A stretch of DNA of 64,000 bases from Sphaerospermopsis torques-reginae ITEP-024 (GCF_019598945.1 NZ_CP080598.1:1922001-1986000); one strand, 5' to 3'. Positions 34,401 to 47,888 are shown, counted from the stretch's first letter. Numbers and translations are program-made. Notes: a model not told the origin generated them from the letters alone.

Positions 34401-37400
34401 ATGGCTGAAGAACTGAGTTTTCAAGGTGATGGCAGCGATCGCTTACCACCCCAAAACATCGAAGCAGAAGAAGCGATTTTGGGGGGTATTCTTCTAGATC
34501 CAGAAGCCATAGGACGAGTACGCGATCGCCTTGTTCCCGAAGCCTTTTATATTAATGCCCACAGAGACATCTATCAAGCCGCCCTCACTCTTCACGCCCA
34601 AAGTAAACCCACAGACTTACTTTCCCTCACCAGTTGGTTAACAGACAACGATAAACTAACCCGCATTGGTGGTAGAAATAAACTAGCCACCTTAGTAGAT
34701 CGTACAGTTTCAGCAGTTAACATAGATGCCCTAGCAGAATTAGTCATGGAAAAATACCTGCGACGGCAACTCATCAAAGCAGGTAACGAAATAGTACAAC
34801 TAGGTTTCGAGACACAAACAGAATTACCCATAGTTCTCGATCAAGCAGAACAGAAAGTATTTAGTATTACTCAAGAAAAACCCGAATCAGGTTTAGTTCA
34901 CATAGCAGATACATTAATTAACGCCTTCCAAGACGTTGAAAAAAGACATGAAGGTATCGCTTTACCTGGTATTCCCTGCGGTTTTTATGATTTAGATGCC
35001 ATGACTAGCGGTTTTCAGCGTTCTGATTTAATCATCGTCGCTGGCAGACCATCAATGGGAAAATGTTTAAGTTACGATTCAGAAATTGTCCTAGCAGATG
35101 GGCAAATTGCCACCATTGAAGAATTGTATAACCAACGTCAATGTAATTTATTAACTTTAAACAGCAATTGGAAATTTACTTTTACCCAACCGTCTGCATT
35201 TGTCAACGACGGAATAAAACCAGTTTTCCGGGTTACAACTCGTTTAGGGCGATCCATTGAAACCACCATTACTCATCCCTATTTAACTATTAATGGTTGG
35301 CAAAGGCTAGAAAATCTCAAAATCGGTGATAAAATTGCTGTTCCTCGCAAAATAGATGTATTTGGTAAAGAAACTATCCGCGAATGTGAAGTTAAACTAT
35401 TAGCTTATTTAATCGGTGATGGAAATTTAACCAACAGTACCCCCAGATTTACAAACAGTAACTCATTATTACAAGCTGATTTTTCTCAAGCTGTTGCTGA
35501 ATTTGGAGGTCTAACAGTTAGATCGAGTACAAATAAATCCAGTAAAAATTCACTAACAAATTGGTTAGAAGAATTAGGTTTATGGGGTAAAGATGCTCAT
35601 GCAAAAACCGTACCATCAATCATTTTTAAATTAGAGCGATCGCAAATATCATTATTTCTGAATCGGCTATTTGCTACAGATGGTTGGGCTACATTACTTA
35701 ATAGTGGTCAATCACAATTAGGTTATGCCACAGTTAGCGAAAAACTAGCCAGACAAATTCAACATCTATTATTAAGATTTGGCATCATTGCTACCTTGAA
35801 AAAACGCTCTGTTAAATATCAAAATACTCGTAGACCAGCATGGCAATTAGATATTACTGATGCCTTATCTATCAAGAATTTCATTTCAGAAATTGGTATA
35901 TTTGGCAAAGAAGCAGCATTAGCAAAGGTTACAGCAGCAATATCTGAAAAAAGATATCAAACCAATCGTGACTTGATACCTGTAGAAATTTGGGAACAAA
36001 TAGCCGCAGCTAAAGGAAATGAATCCTGGAGTAGTTTAGCTCAACGTGCAGGTATTAAAAATTATACAAATATCCACGTTGGTAAAAGAGCTTTAAAAAG
36101 AGAAAGATTGTGGATTTTAGCTACTGCTTTAGATAATTTACCACTTCAGAATTTAGCAAATAGTGATGTTTATTGGGATGAAATAATTTCTATTGAATCA
36201 GTTGGTAACCAACAAGTTTATGATTTGACAATTCCCGAAACACACAACTTTATTGCTAATGATATTTGTGTTCACAATACCGCATTTTGCTTAAACTTAG
36301 CTCACAACATCGCCGCAGGTTATAAATTACCAGTCGCCGTTTTCAGCTTGGAAATGTCAAAAGAACAGCTAGTACAACGACTATTAGCCAGTGAAGCCCA
36401 AATTGAAAGCGGTTATTTACGCAGTGGACGTATTAGTCAAACCCAATGGGACTCTTTAGGTCGTGCAATTGGTATGCTTTCAGAAATGCCCATTTTTATT
36501 GACGACACTCCCAATATTACAGTTACACAAATGCGGAGTCAAGCGCGAAAACTCCAAGCACAACAAAACACAGAACTAGGATTAATAGTAATAGATTACC
36601 TGCAATTAATGGAAGGAGCAGGAGATAATCGCGTACAAGAATTATCAAAAATTACTCGTTCTTTAAAAGGGTTAGCCAGAGAATTATCAGTACCAGTAAT
36701 TGCCTTATCTCAGTTAAGTCGGGGAGTAGAAGCAAGAACTAATAAACGTCCCATGTTATCAGATTTAAGAGAATCTGGTTGTTTAACAGGTGATAGCCTC
36801 ATCACATTAGCAAATACTGGATTACAAGTACCAATTAAAGAATTAGTAGGTAAATCTGGTTTTGCCGTTTGGGCATTAAATGAAAAAACAATGAAGCTAG
36901 AAAAAGCTATTGTTAGTAATGCGTTTTCTACAGGTATCAAACCTGTATTTACCTTAAAAACTCTACTAGGAAGAAAAATTAGAGCAACTGCTAATCACAA
37001 ATTCCTCACAATTCATGGTTGGAAAAGACTAGATGAGTTAAGTCCTCAACAACATATATGTTTACCAAGACATCTATCTATTTCGGGTAAACAAACCATG
37101 ACTGATTGGGATAAAATTGTCGCAATCATACCAGATGGAAAAGAAGAAGTATTTGACTTAACAGTTCCCAATTTACATAACTTTGTAGCCAATAATATCA
37201 TTGTTCATAACTCAATCGAACAAGACGCAGATTTAGTCATCATGCTTTACCGCGACGAATATTATTCACCCGATACACCAGATCGCGGAATAGCAGAAGT
37301 CATCATAGCCAAACACCGTAACGGACCAACAGGAACAGTCAAACTATTATTTGATCCTCAATTTACCAAATTCAAAAACCTAGCCAGACCAAACAACTAT

Positions 37401-37403
37401 TAA
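34401..37403 (+). CDS. dnaB: Replicative DNA helicase DnaB with two inteins
   Basis: DnaB unwinds DNA at the replication fork as a hexamer. The 1000-residue precursor should splice to a mature helicase of 451 residues, the normal length. The N-terminal domain starts LPPQNIEAEEAILGGILLDP. Walker A (GRPSMGK/TAF) is cut by intein 1 between Lys221 and Thr627. Later motifs are LGLIVIDYLQLMEG and VIALSQLSRGVEARTNKRPM. Then DLRESG is cut by intein 2 before SIEQDADLVIMLYRDE. Both cuts lie at the nucleotide-binding core, so helicase activity requires both splicing events. Splicing residues are intact at all four junctions. Confidence 0.97.
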   Translation: MAEELSFQGDGSDRLPPQNIEAEEAILGGILLDPEAIGRVRDRLVPEAFYINAHRDIYQAALTLHAQSKPTDLLSLTSWLTDNDKLTRIGGRNKLATLVDRTVSAVNIDALAELVMEKYLRRQLIKAGNEIVQLGFETQTELPIVLDQAEQKVFSITQEKPESGLVHIADTLINAFQDVEKRHEGIALPGIPCGFYDLDAMTSGFQRSDLIIVAGRPSMGKCLSYDSEIVLADGQIATIEELYNQRQCNLLTLNSNWKFTFTQPSAFVNDGIKPVFRVTTRLGRSIETTITHPYLTINGWQRLENLKIGDKIAVPRKIDVFGKETIRECEVKLLAYLIGDGNLTNSTPRFTNSNSLLQADFSQAVAEFGGLTVRSSTNKSSKNSLTNWLEELGLWGKDAHAKTVPSIIFKLERSQISLFLNRLFATDGWATLLNSGQSQLGYATVSEKLARQIQHLLLRFGIIATLKKRSVKYQNTRRPAWQLDITDALSIKNFISEIGIFGKEAALAKVTAAISEKRYQTNRDLIPVEIWEQIAAAKGNESWSSLAQRAGIKNYTNIHVGKRALKRERLWILATALDNLPLQNLANSDVYWDEIISIESVGNQQVYDLTIPETHNFIANDICVHNTAFCLNLAHNIAAGYKLPVAVFSLEMSKEQLVQRLLASEAQIESGYLRSGRISQTQWDSLGRAIGMLSEMPIFIDDTPNITVTQMRSQARKLQAQQNTELGLIVIDYLQLMEGAGDNRVQELSKITRSLKGLARELSVPVIALSQLSRGVEARTNKRPMLSDLRESGCLTGDSLITLANTGLQVPIKELVGKSGFAVWALNEKTMKLEKAIVSNAFSTGIKPVFTLKTLLGRKIRATANHKFLTIHGWKRLDELSPQQHICLPRHLSISGKQTMTDWDKIVAIIPDGKEEVFDLTVPNLHNFVANNIIVHNSIEQDADLVIMLYRDEYYSPDTPDRGIAEVIIAKHRNGPTGTVKLLFDPQFTKFKNLARPNNY
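35064..36278 (+). mobile_element. DnaB intein 1 (405 aa) with LAGLIDADG homing endonuclease
   Basis: It spans residues 222-626. It starts with Cys222 (CLSYDSEIVLADG), has block B TTITHPYLTINGWQRL, and ends ETHNFIANDICVHN before Thr627. The central part has two LAGLIDADG-like motifs (LLAYLIGDGNL and LNRLFATDGWA), each with the acidic residue that binds metal, so the homing endonuclease may be active. It is inserted inside Walker A, the P-loop site used by DnaB inteins of other bacteria. Confidence 0.95.
36780..37211 (+). mobile_element. DnaB intein 2 (144 aa mini-intein)
   Basis: It spans residues 794-937. It starts CLTGDSLITLANTGLQVPIK, has block B ATANHKFLTIHGWKRL, and ends VPNLHNFVANNIIVHN before Ser938. 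It has no endonuclease domain. Site and sequence resemble the well-known Synechocystis DnaB intein, from which artificial mini-inteins were made. Here the endonuclease is naturally missing. Confidence 0.95.
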
Positions 37404-37476
37404 AAATAACAGGTAATTGATAATTGGTAATTGCTTTACCCATTACCCATTACCCATTACCAAGTTTTACTAAGTT

Positions 37477-38004
37477 TTACTTAATATCCAACAATTCCAC
37501 ATCAAAAATCAAAGTAGCATTCGGTGGAATCACACCACCAGCACCACGCGCACCATAACCCAACTCAGGAGGGATAATTAACTTACGGCGATCGCCCACC
37601 TTCATGGTACTCAGTCCTTCATCCCAACCTTTAATTACTTGTCCAATACCAATTTTAAAACTGAAAGGTTGACCGCGATCGCGTGAACTATCAAACTTCT
37701 TCCCATTTTCCAAAGTACCAGTATAGTGAACTACAACTGTTTGTCCCCTTTGAGGAGTAGCTTCACCATCCCCCTTTGCTAATTCAATATACTGTAGTCC
37801 AGAGGCAGTAGTGACGACATTCGCATCAGACATAATATTGCTCGCTACTAGAGTAGTTTTTTCTTCAATTACAGCAGTGGACGCTGGTGGATTTTGACTT
37901 AACTTAGCAGCAACAGCAGTATCCTGATTACCACCCATTTGCGCTAATACCAAAGCCACAACACACACCAGCATGAATACCACGCTCAAAAAAATTCCTT
38001 TCAA
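37477..38004 (-). CDS. FKBP-type peptidyl-prolyl cis-trans isomerase
   Basis: This 175-residue exported isomerase speeds folding around proline bonds. Residues 1-25 form a signal or anchor (MKGIFLSVVFMLVCVVALVL). A linker to about residue 65 is followed by the FKBP domain: GQTVVVHYTGTLENGKKFDS, then GQPFSFKIGIGQVIKGWDEG and KLIIPPELGYGARGAGGVIP. The aromatic pocket residues Tyr, Phe, Trp and Tyr are present. The likely location is the periplasm or thylakoid lumen. The start lies 80 bp from the next gene, on the same strand. Confidence 0.95.
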   Translation of the reverse strand: MKGIFLSVVFMLVCVVALVLAQMGGNQDTAVAAKLSQNPPASTAVIEEKTTLVASNIMSDANVVTTASGLQYIELAKGDGEATPQRGQTVVVHYTGTLENGKKFDSSRDRGQPFSFKIGIGQVIKGWDEGLSTMKVGDRRKLIIPPELGYGARGAGGVIPPNATLIFDVELLDIK

Positions 38005-38084
38005 AATCAGCCCTCCCTATATTAGGTAGCTTGGTAAACAGATTACCAACAGGACAGAAACCAGTTTAAAACACAATCCGCACT

Positions 38085-38408
38085 CTAACGCCACAGCTTA
38101 TTTTCCAAATCCCGCACCTGACGTTCCAAACGATCAATTCTTCCCCGCAGTTCATCCACCTCAGACTGACGAGCAACCCCTAAATCTTGCATCATATTCC
38201 GCATCTGTCGTTGCATCTGCACTTCCCAATTACCCTGCTCCGACTTTAACTGCTGCACAATATCATCCATCACCACCTTAGCTTGCTCAGGATTCAACTT
38301 CCCATCCTTCACCAGTTCATCACTAACCTGTTTAAGCTTATCAGCAACCAAAGATGTAGTACCTAAACCTAACATCATTAACTGTTCCAACCAGTTATTG
38401 CTATCCAT
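38085..38408 (-). CDS. Phasin-like small coiled-coil protein
   Basis: This 107-residue, all-helical protein starts MDSNNWLEQLMMLGLGTTSL and contains ELVKDGKLNPEQAKVVMDDI. It ends in a heptad coiled coil (VDELRGRIDRLERQVRDLEN). It resembles the short proteins related to polyhydroxyalkanoate granule-associated proteins found in cyanobacteria, which lack a known function there. There is no signal peptide. It may be co-transcribed with the FKBP gene. Confidence 0.7.
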   Translation of the reverse strand: MDSNNWLEQLMMLGLGTTSLVADKLKQVSDELVKDGKLNPEQAKVVMDDIVQQLKSEQGNWEVQMQRQMRNMMQDLGVARQSEVDELRGRIDRLERQVRDLENKLWR

Positions 38409-38888
38409 ACATCCTTCCTATTTATTTGATATATAACCAGCAGACCTTCCATCCTGAACCCCAAAAGACCATCCTGAATGCCCACTGATCCTAGCTTACA
38501 GATATATTTTGGCAAATTTGACCACATCAGCAAATTAACCTCACCACCTCCAAAACCCAAATAGATCACAAAATCCCAAACCTTTCTCCTCCCCTCTGCA
38601 CAAATAATGGTAGTCCCAACATCACCAAATCCTTTTCCTGCAAGGGTTTCAAACCATTCTCCCAAAAACATCAAAATTTTTTGGAAAAAGTAGTTGACAT
38701 TCCCAGAGAGGTCGGCTATATTAAATGAGGTGAGGCAAACGAAGCCCACACACTGAACCGAGACAAGATAATACTTTGAAAGAAAAAAGACGACCATTCC
38801 TCGTCAAAGAAATTCAACTAACGAGTTCTGGCGATAGAAAAGGAATTCGGAAGTAAAACAAAAATAACAGAGCTAAACAAACTTAACA
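38409..38888. other. rrn promoter and leader region
   Basis: This 480-bp region upstream of 16S contains a consensus promoter (38694-38722). About 165 nt of leader follow, including a possible boxA (ACTTTGAAAGAAAA at 38772-38785) and sequences that probably pair with the spacer for processing. A minus-strand open frame across it is not credible. Confidence 0.6.
38694..38722 (+). promoter_or_regulatory. rRNA operon promoter
   Basis: TTGACA (38694-38699), 17 bp, TATATT (38717-38722). Transcription should start near 38729. The hexamers and spacing are the same as in the CRISPR leader promoter at 11432. Confidence 0.75.
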
Positions 38889-40374
<1,486 letters not shown>

Positions 40375-40636
40375 TTAGGGAGACCTACCCATTTAGATAT
40401 CGAACACAATCAGTAATTAGATACTAAACTGGTCTACTCTAGGTCGGTCGAGAATCGGAAGTCTCTTTCAAAGTATTATTAAAGCTCTGGTCAAATTCAG
40501 CACCTGGGAAAAACCCAGACTGCTGGATGAAAGTCCAGTCAGAACCTTGAAAACTGCATAGTAACGCGAGGCAGTTCAGTAATCTAGTGCGAAAGCAACA
40601 GATAAACTGAAAGCAAAAAAACCAATGTAATGTTGT
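40375..40636 (+). other. 16S-23S internal transcribed spacer without tRNA genes
   Basis: The 262-bp spacer holds the D1-D1' helix (GACCTACCC around 40382 with the complementary TAGGTCGGTC around 40440) and a GCACCTGGGAAAAACCCAGACTGC-type hairpin (about 40500-40523). The stretch AACCTTGAAAACTGCATAGT (40543-40562) can pair with the region after 23S (43480-43506) to form the 23S processing stem. No tRNA-Ile or tRNA-Ala is present. Nostocaceae genomes commonly contain both tRNA-bearing and tRNA-less spacers. Confidence 0.85.
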
Positions 40637-43462
<2,826 letters not shown>

Positions 43463-43525
43463 AAACATCATTGGCATAATTCGCGTTACTTGCAGTCTTC
43501 AGGGTTTTGTACACCCAAAAATCTT

Positions 43526-43645
43526 TCCTGGTGTCTATGGCGCGGTGGAACCACACTGATCCCTTCCCGAACTCAGAGGTGAAACGCTGTTGCGGCGACG
43601 ATAGTTGAGGGGTTGCCCTCTGTCACAATAGCTCGATGCCAGGTT
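43526..43645 (+). rRNA. rrf: 5S ribosomal RNA
   Basis: About 120 nt, starting TCCTGGTGTCTATGGCGCGG, with the conserved ATCCCTTCCCGAACTCAGAG-type loop and the closing CGATGCCAGG that pairs with the 5' end. It lies 63 nt after 23S. Confidence 0.95.
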
Positions 43646-43659
43646 TAATATTTTACATT

Positions 43660-43697
43660 CCCCTTCATTAGATTACTGATGAGGGGGTTTGTTTTTA
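43660..43697 (+). terminator. rRNA operon terminator
   Basis: CCCCTTCAT and ATGAGGGGG pair around TAGATTACTG, then TTTGTTTTT. It lies 15 bp after 5S and 49 bp before the next start codon. Confidence 0.85.
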
Positions 43698-43745
43698 TCT
43701 AGATATGATATGATATAGTTGCTACAACTATCACTATAGTTTTTT

Positions 43746-46649
43746 ATGGCACAAGTTTTTCCTTCATTAGAACAAATTCATCAATTACGCCCGAAACCTA
43801 CTGAGGGTGAGTTGCATCTACTCAAATTTTTATCGGAAAATTTGGATAATAATTATGAAATATATTTTCAACCTTTTCTGAATGGAGATCGTCCAGATAT
43901 CATTCTTATGCGTCCCGATGCGGGAGTAATGATTTTTGAAGTAAAAGAATGGAATTTGGGCAATTATGACATCAATGAACAAAAAGATTGGCTTGTTACT
44001 CAAGATGGCGAAAAATGGTCAAAAATAAAATCTCCTATTGATCAAGTTCTCAGCTATAAGCAAAATCTTTATGATTTGCATACTGAAAATTTATTGGAAA
44101 CAAAAATAAAAAATCCTAAAACTTGGGGAGTGGTAAGTTGTGCTATCTATTTTCATTGTGAAAATTATGATGATGTTTACAATTTCTTAACTGGTAAATT
44201 TCAAGACAATCAAAACGAAAAATATCGAAAATTTCTTAGTCATTTAGTTATTTTAGGTAAAGATTCACTCAATATAAATTCATTAAATCAATTTTTACGT
44301 AAACATTATCTATATAAACAGTCAAAATTTTTTAACGATAATCTTTACAAAAGCTTTAAACGTCATTTACAACCTCCATATCATTCAAGAGAGGAAAGAA
44401 AACCTACTAATTTTATAGCACAAGTTTTTCCTTCATTAGAACAAATTCATCAATTACGCCCGAAACCTACTGAGGGTGAGTTGCATCTACTCAAATTTTT
44501 ATCGGAAAATTTGGATAATAATTATGAAATATATTTTCAACCTTTTCTGAATGGAGATCGTCCAGATATCATTCTTATGCGTCCCGATGCAGGAGTAATG
44601 ATTTTTGAAGTAAAAGACTGGAATTTAGGCAATTATGACATCAATGAGAAAAAACATTGGATTGTTACTCAAGATGGCAAAAAATGGTCAAGAATAAAAT
44701 CTCCTATTGATCAAGTTCTCAGCTATAAGCAAAATCTTTATGATTTGCATATTGAAAATTTATTGGAAACAAAAATAAAAAATCCTAAAACTTGGGGAGT
44801 GGTAAGTTGTGCTATCTATTTTCATTGTGAAAATTATCATGATGTTGACAATTTCTTAACTGGTAAATTTCAAGACAATCAAAGCGAAAAATATCGAAAA
44901 TTTCTTAGTCATTTAGTTATTTTAGGTAAAGATTCACTCAATAGAAATTCATTAAATCAATTTTTACGTAAACATTATCTACATAGACAGTCAAGATTTT
45001 TTAACGATACTCTTTACAAAAGCTTTAAACGTCATTTACAACCTCCATATCATTCAAGAGAGGAAGGAAAACCTATAGTATATACCTCTAAACAAGAAGA
45101 ACTAATTAATAGTCCACTAAAACAACGAAAAATAAAAGGTGTAGCAGGTTCAGGAAAAACTTGCATTTTAGCAAAAAGGGCTGTAAATGCTTTAAAAAGA
45201 ATATCTAGTTCTGTTTCATCAAGTTCAGAGAATCATCCTGATATTTTGATATTAACATATAATATAACACTTAAAAATTATATACATGACAAAATTAGTC
45301 AAGTGCGTGAAGATTTTTCTCGGAGTTGTTTTTATATAAAAAATTATCATGATTTCATCAATCAAGAATTAAATAATTTAGGAATAGAAATAGAAATTCC
45401 TCAAGATTTTGATGATTGGAATAGTGAACAGAAGAGTCAGTATTTTGAAGATGAATATTATAGTAATATATCGCTATTTCGTAATCAGAAGGAGCATATT
45501 TATACTTATAAAGCTATTTTTATAGATGAAATACAAGATTATCAAAAAGAATGGGTAAAAATTATTCGTGAATGTTTTTTAGAGAATGGAGGTGAATTTA
45601 TTGTTTTTGGGGATGAAAAACAAAATGTATATCAACGCAGTATGGATCAGGATAAAAAACCATATACTGGTATTAGAGGAGCATGGAAGAAATTAGAAGA
45701 TACTCTTCGTTTATCTACTCATCTATCTAGTTTAGCAACAGCTTTTCAAACTAACTTTTTTGAGCAAAAATATGAAATTGAAAAAATTAATACTGAAAAT
45801 TTATTGAAATTAAATTTTAATTCACAAGAGCAAATTATTGAGTATATTCCAGTCACGAATTCCTCACCTGAAGATATTTACAATATGTGTAATGAACGGG
45901 CAATTAAATATATGATTCATCCGAATGATATCTGTATTCAATCTTCTACAATAGAGATATTGAGAAATATTAATTTCTATGCAATGCAGTCACAGCAAAT
46001 TAAAACAACAACAACTTTTGAAAATTTAGAAACTTATTACTTAATTTTATTACAAATAATAGAAAACTTTAACATCGAAAATCAAGATTCAGAAGAACAC
46101 AATAACATTGCTAATGAAATTAAACAATATAAGTGGAAGATTAAAGAACTCAAAAATATTTTTATTAATAATACTAATAATGACAATATAAATCAGGCAA
46201 TAGTTAAAGCATTATGCTATAGCTTCCATATTAACCATCCAGTTATAGAGCAAAAATTGACAGAATATCTAAGAACGAAAAATATTACAAGAACTGAATA
46301 TGATAGATGGGTTTCTCAAATAATGCCTATTTTAAAACAGGTATCTCGCAATCAGGCAATTATGAATAGATTGAGAAGCGAACTTGAAAAGATTAGAAAA
46401 AATAAAAAATGGAATTTTTGGATGAATAGTGGAAACATCAAATTTTCTACAATACATAGTTTTAAAGGATGGGAAGTTGATTCTTTATTTTTAATAATTG
46501 AAAAAGAATTTGATGACAATACCTTTACTACAGATGAACTAATATATACAGCAATTACTAGATGTCGTCGTAATCTTTTTATTCTTGATTTAGATCAATC
46601 ACGCTATCTGGAGTTTTTTAAATCTTTTAATCATTCTGTAATAATATAG
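43746..46649 (+). CDS. Double NERD domain / superfamily 1 helicase
   Basis: This 967-residue cytoplasmic protein begins with two successive copies of a NERD nuclease-related domain (residues 1-223 and 224-446), nearly identical to each other. Each has GDRPDIILMRPDAGVMIFEV followed by Lys, giving the D-X(n)-ExK site. A UvrD/Rep-like SF1 helicase follows. Walker A GVAGSGKT is at 465-472, Walker B FIDEIQD near 592-598, then the late motifs FSTIHSFKGWEVDSLFLIIE and LIYTAITRCRRNLFILD. NERD-helicase proteins occur in defence islands and on mobile DNA. The gene starts 49 bp after the rrn terminator, is AT-rich, and has no clear ribosome-binding site. All motifs are intact. Confidence 0.88.
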   Translation: MAQVFPSLEQIHQLRPKPTEGELHLLKFLSENLDNNYEIYFQPFLNGDRPDIILMRPDAGVMIFEVKEWNLGNYDINEQKDWLVTQDGEKWSKIKSPIDQVLSYKQNLYDLHTENLLETKIKNPKTWGVVSCAIYFHCENYDDVYNFLTGKFQDNQNEKYRKFLSHLVILGKDSLNINSLNQFLRKHYLYKQSKFFNDNLYKSFKRHLQPPYHSREERKPTNFIAQVFPSLEQIHQLRPKPTEGELHLLKFLSENLDNNYEIYFQPFLNGDRPDIILMRPDAGVMIFEVKDWNLGNYDINEKKHWIVTQDGKKWSRIKSPIDQVLSYKQNLYDLHIENLLETKIKNPKTWGVVSCAIYFHCENYHDVDNFLTGKFQDNQSEKYRKFLSHLVILGKDSLNRNSLNQFLRKHYLHRQSRFFNDTLYKSFKRHLQPPYHSREEGKPIVYTSKQEELINSPLKQRKIKGVAGSGKTCILAKRAVNALKRISSSVSSSSENHPDILILTYNITLKNYIHDKISQVREDFSRSCFYIKNYHDFINQELNNLGIEIEIPQDFDDWNSEQKSQYFEDEYYSNISLFRNQKEHIYTYKAIFIDEIQDYQKEWVKIIRECFLENGGEFIVFGDEKQNVYQRSMDQDKKPYTGIRGAWKKLEDTLRLSTHLSSLATAFQTNFFEQKYEIEKINTENLLKLNFNSQEQIIEYIPVTNSSPEDIYNMCNERAIKYMIHPNDICIQSSTIEILRNINFYAMQSQQIKTTTTFENLETYYLILLQIIENFNIENQDSEEHNNIANEIKQYKWKIKELKNIFINNTNNDNINQAIVKALCYSFHINHPVIEQKLTEYLRTKNITRTEYDRWVSQIMPILKQVSRNQAIMNRLRSELEKIRKNKKWNFWMNSGNIKFSTIHSFKGWEVDSLFLIIEKEFDDNTFTTDELIYTAITRCRRNLFILDLDQSRYLEFFKSFNHSVII
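43749..45075 (+). repeat. 669-bp in-frame tandem duplication within the NERD-helicase gene
   Basis: Copy 1 is 43749-44417 and copy 2 starts at 44418, exactly 669 bp (223 codons) later. Only scattered substitutions separate them. Some change residues (EWN/DWN, QKDW/KKHW, YDDV/HDDV), and a few are silent. Similarity fades after about 45075. Confidence 0.95.
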
Positions 46650-46712
46650 CAAGAATATTCAAATAATTTGTGAATAAACAGCATCCAAAACTTTTAAAAC
46701 ATCCTCATAGGT

Positions 46713-47351
46713 TTACACTAAACTTTTCAACCTTTCAACATCACCATTCATAATTACATCAATGTTACGGGTGATTTTCTCAATTTCCCAATCCCACCAA
46801 CGAATAGAAAGCAATATTTCTATCTCTTCATTACTAAAACGCTGCTTAATAGGAACTGCGGGATTACCACCTGCTATGGTGTAGGGTGGAATATCTTTAA
46901 CTACTACAGAACGTGCTGCAATTATCGCACCATCACCTATTTTCACTCCTGGCATAATTAAAGAATCATAACCTATCCAAACATCATTACCGATGACGAT
47001 ATCCCCTTTACTGGGTAAATTCATTAAATCATTCATTGCTGCTTCCCAACCATGACCAAAAATGGGAAATGGGTATGTAGAAATAGAAATTCCATCAAGT
47101 TTGTGATTTGCACCGTTCATTATGAATTTTACATGGGTAGCGATCGCACAAAATTTACCTATAATTAATGAATCACCACCATAGTTATAAAGAACGTTTT
47201 TTTCAAAGTTTTCTGGATTTTCTGGATCATCATAATAAGTGTAGTCACCAATAATAATATTGAGTGATTTGATGCAGTTTTTAATAAAGCAGACCCGATG
47301 ATGTTCTGCTATGGGATAGGGATTTTTAGGATTGGGTCCGTATTGTTCCAT
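46713..47351 (-). CDS. Vat-family xenobiotic O-acetyltransferase (hexapeptide repeat)
   Basis: The start was set at ATG 47351-47349 (MEQYGPNPKNPYPIAEHHRV), about 212 residues. The left-handed beta-helix repeats and GGDSLIIGKFCAIATHVKFI, VWIGYDSLIMPGVKIGDGAI and IAARSVVVKDIPPYTIAGGN are typical of the group that acetylates streptogramin A or chloramphenicol. His57-like catalysis would use the His in GANHKLDG. Many chromosomal members in cyanobacteria act on other substrates, so resistance cannot be claimed. It lies 18 bp after folB and is probably co-transcribed. Confidence 0.9.
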   Translation of the reverse strand: MEQYGPNPKNPYPIAEHHRVCFIKNCIKSLNIIIGDYTYYDDPENPENFEKNVLYNYGGDSLIIGKFCAIATHVKFIMNGANHKLDGISISTYPFPIFGHGWEAAMNDLMNLPSKGDIVIGNDVWIGYDSLIMPGVKIGDGAIIAARSVVVKDIPPYTIAGGNPAVPIKQRFSNEEIEILLSIRWWDWEIEKITRNIDVIMNGDVERLKSLV

Positions 47352-47368
47352 GAAATTGACACACACTC

Positions 47369-47740
47369 CTACTTATATCTGGTAATTTCAATGCTAATTT
47401 TGCCTTTGAAGTCGGGGATGGGTGCAGCAGGTTTGATAACCATAACTTGTATTTGAGAAACCATATCATTCTGCTGAAGAATAGCATCTGCGATCGCACC
47501 TGCTAATCTTTCCAACAAATCAAATTTAGATGTTTTCACTAAATTCTGCACTAAATTAATAACATTGCGATAGTCTACAGTATCTTCAATAGCGTCACTC
47601 TCAGCAGCTTGAGAAAGATCCAGCCATAATTTCAAATCTACCTCAAACCATTGTCCTAAAACCTTCTCTTCTGGTAAATACCCAATATAGCCATAGCAGC
47701 TAATTCCTGTTAAATGAATACAGTCCATAGTAAGAAACAT
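47369..47740 (-). CDS. folB: Dihydroneopterin aldolase
   Basis: This enzyme makes 6-hydroxymethyl-dihydropterin from dihydroneopterin in folate synthesis. The protein has 123 residues, or 119 from the internal Met (MDCIHLTGISCYGYIGYLPE) at 47728, which better matches the family start. The catalytic Glu lies in GYIGYLPEEKVLGQWFEVDL. The middle part is DTVDYRNVINLVQNLVKTSK, and the ending has VMVIKPAAPIPDFKGKISIE with the catalytic Lys. It is divergent from menD, and short AT-rich repeats lie in the shared upstream region. Confidence 0.95.
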   Translation of the reverse strand: MFLTMDCIHLTGISCYGYIGYLPEEKVLGQWFEVDLKLWLDLSQAAESDAIEDTVDYRNVINLVQNLVKTSKFDLLERLAGAIADAILQQNDMVSQIQVMVIKPAAPIPDFKGKISIEITRYK

Positions 47741-47784
47741 TATAGTAGTAGTTTTACATCGTCCCCATTTTAAATCTTACACGA

Positions 47785-47834
47785 AAATTAAATTAAAAAT
47801 TAAATTAAAAATTAAATTAAAAATTAAATTAAAA
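47785..47834. repeat. AAATTAAATTAA 12-bp tandem repeat, four copies
   Basis: It lies in the divergent region between folB and menD. A pure A/T array of this sort could bend DNA or ease melting near the promoters. Confidence 0.9.
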
Positions 47835-47888
47835 AGCCCGATAAACAACTTAAAATTAAAAAATTGTCTTATCTCCCATATTAATTAA

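Noticed and set aside
38378-38797. Minus-strand frame of 139 codons upstream of 16S
   Set aside because: It overlaps the rrn promoter and leader, is antisense to it, and has no ribosome-binding site or family likeness.
40375-40636. tRNA-Ile or tRNA-Ala in the 16S-23S spacer
   Set aside because: No cloverleaf or TTCGAATC-type T-loop is present in the spacer.
43746-46649. Assembly artefact as sole explanation of the NERD duplication
   Set aside because: The two copies differ at several codons, so a simple assembly repeat of the same reads is unlikely, though long reads would be decisive.
46713-47351. Streptogramin/chloramphenicol resistance gene claim
   Set aside because: Family fold is clear but chromosomal members often act on other acceptors; no resistance context is present.
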